This document shows positions 27,171-35,795 of a stretch of 64,000 nt of DNA, piece after piece. Numbering within the stretch: the stretch's first letter is position 1; every line of letters starts with the position of its first letter. Made by a program: the position numbers and the translations under genes. The notes under the pieces are model-generated. The model did not search any database. It was not told where the DNA came from and saw only the letters and a program-made list of their open reading frames with translations. The DNA is from CATQHW01 sp965243545. Its GTDB lineage: Bacteria; Spirochaetota; Spirochaetia; SZUA-6; Bin103. The DNA is taken from contig OZ251573.1 of NCBI GenBank assembly GCA_965243545.1, forward strand, positions 3,596,001 through 3,660,000, in the 5' to 3' direction.

Positions 27171-27819
27171 CGAGACCGTCCTGAATATGAATTTGGTTCT
27201 CCTGGGTGTAAATCTGCTCGCCGAGCCCCCAATGGTGGAGCAGTTTCGCGTCGATTTCGGACCTGACGTGCGCCCTGAAATCGACCCATTTGCTCCTGCC
27301 GTACCAGGCATAGCCGAACCTCCTCGTACTCTGACTCTAGGCAGGGATCGGATACAACTTATGCTCCACCCATCGAGGTCGACGATAGGTCGGGAGTACC
27401 CTGACGACACAGGTTTTGCCAAATTATCTCGCGTCTCTGCCCGTGCAATCGAACTTAGTAAGACGGATCCTCCGACAGCCTTCGGATACAACATGGGATT
27501 GATATTGGAGCAGCAATCGGGCCAACCAGCCATCCAATACATCGGCAACAGACTGTTTGGAAATCTGCCTCTCCAAGGTCCAGGCCGTACGGTTGTTGGA
27601 GGAACCGGGAAACTGATTTTCGCAGATGCAGCCGGGCGCTGGACTATTACCCTCGAGCCGCGGTACAACGATCCCAATGGTTCACTTGTTTTCTTAGACT
27701 TGAACCTGCACAAACAAGAACGCCGATTCCCTAGTGAGACTGAAATCGAAGCTACACTGAAAGAGGTCAAGCAAGAAGCGCAGGCTTTTGCTATACGTTT
27801 GGAGGCCGAGTCACCGTGA
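27163..27819 (+). CDS. Unknown protein, second gene of the cassette
   Basis: A 218-residue soluble protein with AAGGAG seven bases before its ATG. No signal peptide, membrane segment or catalytic motif is apparent. The middle (FGYNMGLILEQQSGQPAIQY, then GNRLFG) and the alternating beta-type pattern of RWTITLEPRYNDPNGSLVFL suggest a mixed alpha/beta fold, and the last 40 residues form a charged helix. I do not recognise the family. Its stop overlaps the next GTG start by 4 bases (GTGA). Base composition is nearer to even GC than that of the flanking transposons. Confidence 0.75.
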   Translation: MANETVLNMNLVLLGVNLLAEPPMVEQFRVDFGPDVRPEIDPFAPAVPGIAEPPRTLTLGRDRIQLMLHPSRSTIGREYPDDTGFAKLSRVSARAIELSKTDPPTAFGYNMGLILEQQSGQPAIQYIGNRLFGNLPLQGPGRTVVGGTGKLIFADAAGRWTITLEPRYNDPNGSLVFLDLNLHKQERRFPSETEIEATLKEVKQEAQAFAIRLEAESP

Positions 27820-28643
27820 CCGCGATTGACAACACCGAATCGGTAACCAGCCCGCCACCGCTCACGGGACTCGCCCGCACCGAGTTGCCGCGGACATATC
27901 CAAGCCATAGAGACCGCTTCTCTCCACTTGGTACCGCCTTGGCTTGCATCGAAAGAAAGCTTCAGGCGCAAGCCAACTTGGATGGATATTTCGATCCCTG
28001 TCACGGATTGATACGTGCATATTGGTCGGACCCTTTTTCCTGTGTCGAGGACACCCGCACCGCGGAGAAGCCTAATCGCCACTCCGGTTACCGCCTCCGT
28101 TTGGCAGAAATGCGATTGGCCGGCTACACTCAGTCTTTTTGGCCCATAATGCCGAACCCTTCTGTGAACGTCGAGAGCAGTACCACGCATCCGTCAAGAA
28201 GCGATGGTGTTGCAGACGCCGATCAGCGCTCCATCGACGCTGTTGCTTGGATACAGGCTTTTCCGACGGATCAATTTCGTGTTATAGCATCTGAGTTACC
28301 CCCAGTCGTCCAGGAGTTTGCTCACGGCATAAACGGCGTAGCCCCGGCGCCCATTGTTGTCGAGATGGCCGCCCGCGTCGTGCGGGCGGCGGTGAAGCAT
28401 ACCAGGGGACCGCACATTACAGTCGACGACGAAGACGGCGACTTGGATTTTCACTTACGCTTGGCGGACAACCTGCTGGTGATGGCTAACTTGTTCCGCG
28501 ACGGGACCATCGATGCGAGTGTCTATGACGACAGCGAGGGAATACCCGTCAAAACGGTAAAGCGTATGCGGCGGTCAATGACATCCGCTGACGCACTGAT
28601 CAGCCTATTTGAGCAGGGCAATGGTTGTGCCGGTACCGAATGA
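27816..28643 (+). CDS. Unknown protein, third gene of the cassette
   Basis: A 275-residue protein starting at GTG 27816, which overlaps the preceding stop. The first 110 residues are Pro/Ser/Arg rich. The second half is helical and acidic, with QEFAHGINGVAPAPIVVEMA followed by VDDEDGDLDFHLRLADNLLV. A possible binding surface is suggested by the DDEDGDLD cluster, but no known domain is clear. The last 23 bases are shared with the start of the fourth gene. Confidence 0.72.
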   Translation: MTAIDNTESVTSPPPLTGLARTELPRTYPSHRDRFSPLGTALACIERKLQAQANLDGYFDPCHGLIRAYWSDPFSCVEDTRTAEKPNRHSGYRLRLAEMRLAGYTQSFWPIMPNPSVNVESSTTHPSRSDGVADADQRSIDAVAWIQAFPTDQFRVIASELPPVVQEFAHGINGVAPAPIVVEMAARVVRAAVKHTRGPHITVDDEDGDLDFHLRLADNLLVMANLFRDGTIDASVYDDSEGIPVKTVKRMRRSMTSADALISLFEQGNGCAGTE

Positions 28644-29058
28644 AGACGTCGTATGTCGCTTTATAAAACCAAGCCGAGAGACATGGAATCCAAACTATGG
28701 TCAGCCAACGCAGCGAGCATTCAAGCAGGTCGGGCTGTCGGTCTGGCATCACGGGCGGTTGCATGAGCGCGGGTTCTCGTTTGGAGACTTACTCATAGAG
28801 GAACTCGCGGGGTATGGACAAGCCCATCATACGGCCGGCGACTATTTGAGGTTCGCCCGACAAGTAAGTCAAGATGAGGGTGAGCCATTTGATGTTCAGG
28901 TGGAGTGGCGAACCGAGGATCAGTACGTGCACGGTACTTGGGAACGGTGGCGCTATGCTCACGCCCAGGTAGAAGCAACGAAAGGGCCACCGGACTTCCC
29001 GCTGGAATATCGGCGGTTACTGGCGGCGAATGCACGATTGGTCGTTCATCCTGCATAG
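28621..29058 (+). CDS. Unknown protein, fourth gene of the cassette
   Basis: A 145-residue protein from ATG 28621 (an upstream TTG at 28609 is also in frame). It starts MVVPVPNEDVVCRFIKPSRE and contains HERGFSFGDLLIEELAGYGQ followed by a helical segment and a Trp-rich stretch (VEWRTEDQYVHGTWERWRYA). No family is recognised. The single Cys and several His could form a metal site or be incidental. It is the last gene: an inverted transposon ATPase fragment begins 6 bases later. Confidence 0.7.
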   Translation: MVVPVPNEDVVCRFIKPSRETWNPNYGQPTQRAFKQVGLSVWHHGRLHERGFSFGDLLIEELAGYGQAHHTAGDYLRFARQVSQDEGEPFDVQVEWRTEDQYVHGTWERWRYAHAQVEATKGPPDFPLEYRRLLAANARLVVHPA

Positions 29059-29063
29059 TAATT

Positions 29064-29270
29064 GTGGGCCGGGGCGGTGACGGTGCGCGCATTGTCGAGC
29101 GCGGTGGCCGACAAGGCGTAGTGGGCGGTGCGGTTGATCTGCCGAGGCAGCCCGCGGGAGGCCTGAAACAGCGCCTCTGCGGCGGACGGCTCGAACAGCG
29201 GCACCTCGCAGCCGGCCAGATGCAGGCGGTGCGCGAGGTAGCCGTCGAGTTCGCCGCGCTGAAGCCGCCC
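29064..29270 (-). pseudogene. Three-gene transposon, ATPase C-terminal fragment
   Basis: The minus strand reads LDGYLAHRLHLAGCEVPLFE then ALFQASRGLPRQINRTAHYA, the C-terminus of the MuB/TniB-like ATPase. It lies in inverse orientation to the near-complete copy at 35139. It still contains the LDGYLA element that the latter has lost, so it preserves an older form of the gene. Confidence 0.75.
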
Positions 29271-29301
29271 AAGTGAGCCGCGCAGCAGCAGCGCCTAGTG
29301 C

Positions 29302-29655
29302 TCACTTGCGCAAGTCCGCGTACTTTCGCTTGGGCGCCTTGGGACCGACTTGGCGCTTGGTCCACTCAAACGGCGTCGCGCGCTCGTTGTACGCTTTGAT
29401 GAACCGATCGATCGCCGCCCGCAACTCCTTGACAGAGGTGAAGCTCGCGTTCTTCAGCGCCCCACGGCCCCACGGCTCAGCATGCTGAACCAGACCTCGA
29501 TCTGATTCAGCCAGGACGCACGCGTCGGCGTGTAGTGGAAGTGCACGTTCGGATGCCGCGCCAGCCACCGGTCCTCCTTCGGCTTGTGGGTGTTGAGATT
29601 ATCCAGGATCACATGCACCTCCTGGTCCGGGTAGTCGGCGATCACCTCGTTCATG
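29302..29655 (-). pseudogene. IS630-type transposase, C-terminal part
   Basis: Two overlapping frames carry the end of an IS630-group transposase: HVILDNLNTHKPKEDRW with the second catalytic Asp, then YTPTRASWLNQIEVWFSMLS with the catalytic Glu, and after a frameshift near 29465 SFTSVKELRAAIDRFIKAYN. The other half of the gene lies at 32658-33056. The two halves are separated by exactly 3,002 bases flanked by CATG. Confidence 0.85.
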
Positions 29656-32600
29656 GGCGCAGAACTACTTCGACGCCTGGCTGCTCAACGAGGCGGTGGC
29701 GCCCGATCCCGCTCCGATGCCGGTGGCGTACACCGATGGCGCCGGCGGCGCCGAAGGCGGCGGTGAATACAAGCCGACCTTGTTCGGCGGCGAGCCGGGG
29801 ATCGGAATCGCAAAAGGGTTTCGGCGTGATCCGGTCTGGAATTGGGCCAAGAACCTCGTCACCGGCGGCGGGGATCGCCTGGACGCCGGCCCCGCGTCCG
29901 CTACGCCGGCAGCCGGCGGCGACGCCCTCACCGACGGACCGGCCAGGTCTGTGCTCGACACCGTCCTGGACCAGGGGGCGGACGACTTCGAGGGCTCCCT
30001 CGCCATCGAGGGCGCGAAGCCGTGGGAGGCCGCCGCCGGCGGCGCAGGGTACCGGCCGGCGAGTCCGGGTCCGGAGCCGACCGGCGGCGGGCGGCCCGAT
30101 CCGCTCAGGCCGCCGGAGAATGATCTGGCCAAGCTGCGGGCGGTACGGAAGAGGTACTTCGGGCCGGACCCTACCGAGGGCGGTGATGCACCGCCCGTCA
30201 TGGCCCTGCACGAACGGCGGGACACGCCGGTATCGCTGCCGCCGGCGGGCCGGGGTCTGGCGATCACCGGCCGGACGGCCGCGCACGAACGGCGGGACGC
30301 GCCGGCGCCGATGCCGCGGCCGTTCTCGCCGCCGCGTCACCAGCTTGGAGGGCGGCCGGCGCCGGAGGCGCTCGGCATAGCAGCGCTGCTCGAACCGGCC
30401 GGCGGGACGGCGGCGGGCGGTCTGAGCATCACGCCGCCGGGCGGCCCGGGCGGAGGCTCGTTGCCGCAGGTGGGGGAGATGCCGGGCGCAGCGGCGCGCG
30501 GCGCGTCGGCGGCGCCGGCGCTGCAGACCCCGGACGCCACCGACCGCCTGGTTGCCGAAGCGAACCGGCGCGCGGCGCAGCGGCCGGCGGCCGTGGCGCA
30601 GCCGGGCCAGCCGGCGGCGCCGCGGCTGCAAAGCTCGGCGCCCGGACCGGCGGGGGCTTTGCCGACCGTTCCGGGGGCGCCGCAGATGCTCACCGCCAAC
30701 GCAGCGCCGCCGCCGCCGGCCACCCCCACCACCGTCTGGGGCGCGCCGCCTGCGGCTGCCGGACCTGCGCCCGCCGCTCCGCCTGCGCCGGCGCAGCCTG
30801 GCGCGGCCGCGCCGGCGCCTGCGCAGCCGGAGATGCAGGGGACGGCGATCAGCGCGCTGCTGGAGGAGCCCGCTGCGCCGCCGGCGGCTCCGGGCGCTCC
30901 GCAGATGACCGGACCGACGCCGTTCGAGATCGACCCGATCCGGGCGCTCACCGACCCGATCAGCGCGCTGCTGGAACCTGCTGTGCCGCCGCCCGGTCAG
31001 CCTGGCGCGGCCGCGCCTGCGCCCGCGCAGCCGGCCGTTCCGGGGGCGCCGCCTGCGGCAGCCGGACAGCCGGCCGCTCCGCCGGCACCCGCGCAACCCG
31101 GTGCGGCCGCGCCTGCGCCCGCGCAGCCGGGGATGCAGGGGACGGCGATCAGCGCGTTGCTGGAACCTGCGGCGCCGGGTGCTCCGCAGATGACCGGGCC
31201 GGCGCCGGGCGCGCCCGGTCAACCCGGCGAGCCGGCCGCGCAGCCGCCGGCCGCCGCTGGCGCGCAACCCGCTGCGCCGCCGCCGCCAGCCGCGCGGATC
31301 GGCGCGGCGGCGGGTGAGCCTGGGCAGCCGCCGGCCGCCGCGCCGGCCCCGAACGTCGAAGCGCTGATCGCGGAAGCGAACCGGCGCGCCGGCACGCCGC
31401 CGGCCCTGCACGAACGGCGGGACACGCCGGTATCGCTGCCGGCGGCGGGCCGGGGTCTGGCGCGCACCGGCCGCACCGCCGCGCACGAACGCCGGGACAT
31501 GCCGGCGCCGGACACGCCTGAAGCGGTGCAGGGCATTCGGGGGCTGATCGACGCTTACGAACGCAGCCAGCGGACCGGGCAACCGATGGCCGGCGTGACC
31601 GAGGTGGGGCTGGCGCGGGAAGCGCCGGCGGCCGAGGCCCCGGAGGAACCCGGAGACGAGCGGGGGCCGCTGCGGAGACTGCTCGACCGGGTCCGGCGGG
31701 ATGCGGAAGTGACCTTTGCGCGTCCGGAGGCGACGGCGTTCGATCAGCTGGAGACCCCGCTGGGCGGCTTGATGCCGCGCGCGTGGCGGGGCGACGTGTC
31801 GAAGGAGATCGAAGAGCGGCACGTCCGGGAGGATCGAGAGCGGCGCGCCCGCGCCCTTACCCAGGAAGGACCGACCGCGGGCTGGCAGAGGCCAGAGCCG
31901 GGAGACCTGGGCTGGACATTCATCATGCCGGAGACGCCCGCGGCCGGCGCCGGCGGCGCAGGGTACCGGCCGGCGAGTCCGGGTCCGGAGCCGACCGGCG
32001 GCGGGCGGCCCGATCCGCTCAGGCCGCCGGAGAATGATCTGGCCAAGCTGCGGGCGGTGCGGAAGAGGTACTTCGGGGTCGAGGAGCCGCCGGACGCCGG
32101 CCAGTACGACACGCTGAGGCGCCGGCCGGGCGCTTCCCCTGAGCCCGACTTCCGCGGGACGAGCGAACTTGCGCCCGGCCATATCGACCGGCCGCTCACT
32201 GAGGACGTGTTGCGGCCGCCGGAGCAGGCCCGCGCCAACGCCACCCGGACCACCGACCAGCACGGACAGACCATCAACCGCCGAGTGCGATTCCCGGCCG
32301 ACTTCACCTACGAGCGCCGGTCAGGCCAGTTCCACGGCTTCACGCACGCGGTCCCGTGGGAGACCATCACCAGGGACGTGCTCGAACGCGGCGGCATCAT
32401 GCCGTGGGCATCGTTCGACGGGGGCGAGACGTGGATCGCGTCATCGTTCGCCTTCCCACTGTGGAGCCTGCAGATCACCGCGAAAGTTGGGCAGTTGCAC
32501 TTTGTGATACTGGGCACATCCAACCTGGGGGCGGAGCGCAGCCACATAGAACAGCTGGTCAAGCAGGAGTTGCGCGATCACCCGCTCCTGGTCCGCCTCT

Positions 32601-32661
32601 ACATCGTCAAGACGACCGGGACGCAGCCCGACGACTGACCGCTACGGCCGATAGGGGCATG
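29652..32661. mobile_element. 3.0-kb insertion splitting the IS630 transposase, flanked by CATG
   Basis: Joining 29655 to 32662 restores an unbroken IS630 transposase (REFLQFM followed by NEVIADYP). CATG occurs once in the restored gene and twice here (29652-29655 and 32658-32661), as a 4-base target duplication would give. The inserted DNA has no obvious terminal inverted repeat and consists almost wholly of one open frame. Known insertion sequences carry a transposase; this segment shows none. Confidence 0.6.
29696..32638 (+). CDS. 980-residue Pro/Ala-rich repeat protein, possibly a captured gene fragment
   Basis: The frame is open from the very start of the inserted segment (AQNYFDAWLLNEAV precedes the GTG at 29696) to a stop 19 bases before its end. 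No convincing ribosome site precedes any start, so it may be the 3' part of a longer gene. It has an acidic N-terminal region, a long Pro/Ala/Gly section with units like AAPAPAQPG and ALHERRDTPVSLP (twice), and a 43-residue unit around RPDPLRPPENDLAKLRAVRK repeated at about residues 115 and 752. The last about 120 residues form a compact, less biased domain (FHGFTHAVPWETITRDVLER). It resembles large phage or surface proteins with disordered linkers. Its function is unknown. Confidence 0.55.
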   Translation: MAPDPAPMPVAYTDGAGGAEGGGEYKPTLFGGEPGIGIAKGFRRDPVWNWAKNLVTGGGDRLDAGPASATPAAGGDALTDGPARSVLDTVLDQGADDFEGSLAIEGAKPWEAAAGGAGYRPASPGPEPTGGGRPDPLRPPENDLAKLRAVRKRYFGPDPTEGGDAPPVMALHERRDTPVSLPPAGRGLAITGRTAAHERRDAPAPMPRPFSPPRHQLGGRPAPEALGIAALLEPAGGTAAGGLSITPPGGPGGGSLPQVGEMPGAAARGASAAPALQTPDATDRLVAEANRRAAQRPAAVAQPGQPAAPRLQSSAPGPAGALPTVPGAPQMLTANAAPPPPATPTTVWGAPPAAAGPAPAAPPAPAQPGAAAPAPAQPEMQGTAISALLEEPAAPPAAPGAPQMTGPTPFEIDPIRALTDPISALLEPAVPPPGQPGAAAPAPAQPAVPGAPPAAAGQPAAPPAPAQPGAAAPAPAQPGMQGTAISALLEPAAPGAPQMTGPAPGAPGQPGEPAAQPPAAAGAQPAAPPPPAARIGAAAGEPGQPPAAAPAPNVEALIAEANRRAGTPPALHERRDTPVSLPAAGRGLARTGRTAAHERRDMPAPDTPEAVQGIRGLIDAYERSQRTGQPMAGVTEVGLAREAPAAEAPEEPGDERGPLRRLLDRVRRDAEVTFARPEATAFDQLETPLGGLMPRAWRGDVSKEIEERHVREDRERRARALTQEGPTAGWQRPEPGDLGWTFIMPETPAAGAGGAGYRPASPGPEPTGGGRPDPLRPPENDLAKLRAVRKRYFGVEEPPDAGQYDTLRRRPGASPEPDFRGTSELAPGHIDRPLTEDVLRPPEQARANATRTTDQHGQTINRRVRFPADFTYERRSGQFHGFTHAVPWETITRDVLERGGIMPWASFDGGETWIASSFAFPLWSLQITAKVGQLHFVILGTSNLGAERSHIEQLVKQELRDHPLLVRLYIVKTTGTQPDD

Positions 32662-33056
32662 AACTGCAAGAACTCGCGCCGCCGCCGGCGGTTGAAGTGC
32701 CCGGCCTTGACCATCCCGGTGGCTACCGTCAGCGCCGCGAACAGCGTGCTGGTGCCGTGCCGGCGGTACTCATGGCTGAACCCGCTGAGCGCTCTGCCGT
32801 CCGGCATCTGCAGCCAGCCCTGCGATCGCTCCAACGCCTGGATACTCGGCTTCTCGTCCATGCAGATCACCACCGCGTTCTCCGGCGGCGACAGATACAA
32901 CCCCACGATGTCGGCCGCCTTGGGGGCGAACTCGGCGTCGGTGCTGATACACCAACTCTGGCGCCGCTCCAGACTGATGCGCAGCCGCCGCAGCACCCGC
33001 CACACGTGGTCAGCGCTGACATCTCCGAGCGCCTCGGCTATCAGCCGGCCATTCCA
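32658..33056 (-). pseudogene. IS630-type transposase, middle part
   Basis: The minus strand encodes HVWRVLRRLRISLERRQSW, then NAVVICMDEKPSIQALERSQ with the first catalytic Asp, and HEYRRHGTSTLFAALTVATG. It is cut on its 3' side by the 3-kb insertion and on its 5' side by the left end of the three-gene transposon at 33057, so the N-terminal helix-turn-helix half is gone. Confidence 0.83.
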
Positions 33057-33121
33057 CTGGGAGGATCAACCCGTAAGGAGAAAGAGGCCCGCGCGGGACG
33101 CCACCCGCCGGGCCGTGACCG

Positions 33122-33745
33122 GTGCAGCTTCGCTACCAAACGGGGCTCACCGGCGAGCAGTACGTTAGCACCAGGGCATGGCGCGACGCAAGGCTCGACC
33201 GGCGCCCGAATCATGAGTCCGGCAGTTGCTCGTTCGCCCGGCACGGGACCTACCGGCGCAAGTGGCCGCGCGGGGCGCTGATCGCGCGCTGGTACTGCCC
33301 GGAGAGCCGGACCACGTTCAGCCTGCTGCCCGACTGCTTGGCGGCGCAGCTGCCCGGAACGCTGCGGGAACTGGAAGAGGCGGTCACCCACGCCGAGCAG
33401 TCGCCGAGTCTGATGAAGGCGGTCGCCAAGGCGCGCACCGACTACGTGGGGCTGCCCGGCGCGATGCGCTGGCTGGACCGCCGCGTGAAGCTGGTGCGGG
33501 CGGCGCTGCGGGCGGTGATCCTCTCGCTGCCTGACGAGCTGGCCGGCTGCCGCCCCGAACTGAGCGCCTGCCGCAAACGGCTGGGGACCAAGGCGGTGTT
33601 GGTGAGGCTGCGGACGCTGGCCGCCTCGTCGTTGCCGTCGCTGCCGGCGCCGCTCGGATTGCGCCCCCGCCTCGACGGGGCTGGGAATCCCACTTTTGGC
33701 CGGCAACAGCAGCTGGGGGATTCCGGCCGTCGGCGGCCTCCGTAG
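33122..33745 (+). CDS. Accessory protein of the three-gene transposon
   Basis: A 207-codon frame from GTG 33122. All preserved copies keep the frame from SCSFARHGTYRRKWPRG onward, so at least this part is protein-coding. It contains RWYCPESRTTFSLLPDCLAA, which looks like half of a zinc ribbon followed by a helix-turn-helix-like region (THAEQSPSLMKAVAKARTDY), and two further helices. Proteins of this shape (DUF6431-like, recalled only loosely) accompany integrase/ATPase transposon pairs and may bind the ends. An ATG at 33178 opens another frame that stops after 12 codons, so an ancestral frameshift near the start is possible and the N-terminus is uncertain. Confidence 0.6.
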   Translation: MQLRYQTGLTGEQYVSTRAWRDARLDRRPNHESGSCSFARHGTYRRKWPRGALIARWYCPESRTTFSLLPDCLAAQLPGTLRELEEAVTHAEQSPSLMKAVAKARTDYVGLPGAMRWLDRRVKLVRAALRAVILSLPDELAGCRPELSACRKRLGTKAVLVRLRTLAASSLPSLPAPLGLRPRLDGAGNPTFGRQQQLGDSGRRRPP

Positions 33746-33795
33746 TTTGTGATCATCACCGGGTCGACGGACCCGAACAGCAAGGATCGACCGAC

Positions 33796-35139
33796 ATGAA
33801 TGACGACGAAGAAGCTCAGCGCCGCGAGGTGGCGCTGTTCCGCTACCGCTTGATCGCCGACCTGGCCCACCAGCCGCCCGGCGCGGCCGGGATCGGCGAG
33901 CAGTTGCGCGCGAAGGCCGCGCAGACCTACGACATTCCCGGCACGCTGCGCACCAGCGTGGCCGCCGAGACGCTGCGCGACTGGCTGCACGCCTATCGTC
34001 TCGGCGGCTTCGATGCGCTGTACCCCAAGCGGCGGGCTGACCGAGGCCGGCCGCGGCGGCTGCCGCCGCAGGCGGCCGAGTTGCTGATAGCGCTCAAGAC
34101 CGAGCACCCATCCTGGTCGGTGCGGCAGGTCATCAAGGAGGCGGCCAACGGCGGCCAACTCCCCGACGGCGTGCGCTTGGCGCGCTCCACCGTGCACCGG
34201 CTGCTGCGCGCCGAGGGGCTGATGAGCAGGCCGCAAGCCGCCGCCGACGGCGTCGACCGCCGCCGCTTCAGCTTCCGCTACCCCGGCCAGTTGTGGATGA
34301 GCGACGTCATGCACGGCCCGGCAGTCGCCGACGGCGGGCGCCGCCGCAAGACCTACCTCATCGCCTTCCTTGACGACGCCACCCGCCTGTGTCCGTTCGC
34401 CGCCTTCGCCCACGCCGAGAACACCGCCGCCTTCCTGCCGGTCTTCAAGCAGGCGCTCATCCGCCGCGGCGTGCCGCAACGGCTGTACGTCGACAACGGC
34501 GCCAACTATCGCTCTCAGCAACTGGCGCTGGTCTGCGCCAAGCTGCGCATCGCGCTGATCCACGCCCGCCCCTATCAGCCGCAGGGCAAGGGCAAGATCG
34601 AACGCTTCTTCCGCACCGTGCGCGACCAGTTGCTCGCCTTCCTCACCCCCGACGACGGCGCCAGCCTCGATGCGCTCAACGGCCGCCTGGGCGCCTACCT
34701 GGAAGGCGAATATCACCGCGCCCCCCACAGCGGCCTGCGCGGCAGCACCCCGCATGAGCAGTGGGCGTTGAACACCGAGGAGGTGCGCTGCGTCGATGCG
34801 TGCTGCGACCTGGACGACCTGTTCCTGTTCGAGGCCAGGCGCCGCGTCATGAACGACCGCATCATCAGCCTCCACGGCCGCGTCTACGAAGTCGATCCGC
34901 TGCTGGTCGGCCGCACCGTCACCGTGCGCTACGACCCGGACGCGCCGCCGAGCCGCCCCCTGCTGATCCGCCACGACGGCGCCGACGCCGGTCAGGCCAC
35001 CCTGCTGGACGCCTACGCCAACGCCTCCGTCAAGCGCAACCGGCCCTCCCGCCATCTGGAATCTGAGGCCCCAGCGCCCCAGCCGCCCCCCTCGCCGCTG
35101 GCCCTGCGCCACCTGCACCGCCGCCAGGAGACCGACTGA
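33796..35139 (+). CDS. DDE transposase of the three-gene transposon (rve/Mu-type)
   Basis: A 447-residue transposase. Residues 1-75 are helical, and 88-145 hold a second helix-turn-helix (LPPQAAELLIALKTEHPSWS). The retroviral-integrase core follows with Asp170 in WMSDVMHGP, Asp233 in YVDNGANYRS and Glu269 in QGKGKIERFF, a complete DDE triad. The C-terminal part (GRVYEVDPLLVGRTVTVRYD) is the small beta-barrel of Mu/TniA-like transposases. With the ATPase immediately downstream (4-base overlap) it resembles the TniA/TniB and MuA/MuB division of labour. It appears intact, but whether the element still moves depends on the damaged ATPase. Confidence 0.9.
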   Translation: MNDDEEAQRREVALFRYRLIADLAHQPPGAAGIGEQLRAKAAQTYDIPGTLRTSVAAETLRDWLHAYRLGGFDALYPKRRADRGRPRRLPPQAAELLIALKTEHPSWSVRQVIKEAANGGQLPDGVRLARSTVHRLLRAEGLMSRPQAAADGVDRRRFSFRYPGQLWMSDVMHGPAVADGGRRRKTYLIAFLDDATRLCPFAAFAHAENTAAFLPVFKQALIRRGVPQRLYVDNGANYRSQQLALVCAKLRIALIHARPYQPQGKGKIERFFRTVRDQLLAFLTPDDGASLDALNGRLGAYLEGEYHRAPHSGLRGSTPHEQWALNTEEVRCVDACCDLDDLFLFEARRRVMNDRIISLHGRVYEVDPLLVGRTVTVRYDPDAPPSRPLLIRHDGADAGQATLLDAYANASVKRNRPSRHLESEAPAPQPPPSPLALRHLHRRQETD

Positions 35140-35795
35140 TGTATCTGCGACACTTCGCCTTCTCCCGCCTGCCGTTCGCCGACGCCATCGAAGCCGACCT
35201 GCTGTTCGCGTCCGCCGCACGCCAGGAAGCCGAAGCACGCCTGCAGCATCTGCTCCAACTGCGCGGCATCGGACTGCTCACCGGTGAACCCGGCGGCGGC
35301 AAGACCACCGTCTGCCGCGCGGTGACCGCCGTCCTGCATCCCGGCGCTTACCGCGTGCTCTACGTCTCGCTGACCACCGGCAACGTCATGGACATGTACA
35401 AGTCGATCGCCTGGGAACTCGGCCTGCCGGCCGAACGCTCCCGCGCCGCCGCCTACCGCTCCATCCGCACCGAGATCACCCGCCAGGTCCGGGAAGCCAA
35501 CCGGATGCCGGTCCTCATCATCGACGATGCGCAGTTCCTGCGCACCGACGTGCTCGACGACCTGCGCCTGTTGACCAACTACTCCATGGACTCCGAACAC
35601 CGCCTACATCTGGCCGGCTGCGAGTTGCCGCTGTTCGAGCCGTCCGCCGCAGAGGCGCTGTTTCAGGCCTCCCGCGGGCTGCCCCGGCAGATCAACCGCA
35701 TCGCCCACTACGCCTTGTCGGCCACCGCGCTCGACGATGCGCGCACCGTCACCGTCGAGCATCTGCAGACAGCCGTCGAAGAACTGCGCCTCTGA
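35139..35795 (+). CDS. MuB/TniB/ExeA-like transposition ATPase with an apparent internal deletion
   Basis: A 218-residue AAA ATPase. The N-terminus (MYLRHFAFSRLPFADAIEAD) is that of ExeA-like transposon ATPases, Walker A GEPGGGKT is at 49-56 and Walker B LIIDDAQ at 126-132. Relatives of this kind are usually about 50 residues longer: after the LLTNYxMDSE helix they continue with a sensor segment and a lid. Here MDSE joins directly to HRLHLAGCELPL. The fragment at 29064-29270 still shows LDGYLA before HRLHLAGCE. The deletion is in frame and probably removes sensor residues, so ATP hydrolysis or target selection may be impaired. Confidence 0.8.
   Translation: MYLRHFAFSRLPFADAIEADLLFASAARQEAEARLQHLLQLRGIGLLTGEPGGGKTTVCRAVTAVLHPGAYRVLYVSLTTGNVMDMYKSIAWELGLPAERSRAAAYRSIRTEITRQVREANRMPVLIIDDAQFLRTDVLDDLRLLTNYSMDSEHRLHLAGCELPLFEPSAAEALFQASRGLPRQINRIAHYALSATALDDARTVTVEHLQTAVEELRL

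Larger units (their letters stand above)
33057..35795 (+). mobile_element. Three-gene transposon, most complete copy
   Basis: Begins with ctgggaggatcaacccg (also at 25771) and contains, in one direction, an accessory gene, a DDE transposase and a MuB/TniB-like ATPase. The transposase stop overlaps the ATPase start (TGATG). The same left end occurs in copy b inside unrelated sequence, which fixes it. The right end lies somewhere after 35795 and I could not define it: no inverted copy of the left end is obvious before the STAND gene stop at 35993. Copies or fragments lie at 19128, 25771, 29064, 38970, 40711, 45660 and 52790. Confidence 0.75.

Noticed and set aside
29651..32263. An 870-codon minus-strand frame opposite the Pro/Ala-rich protein
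   Set aside because: It is almost wholly Arg, Gly and Pro, as expected for the complement of GC-rich repeats. The plus-strand frame has a compact, unbiased C-terminal domain and fills the insertion.
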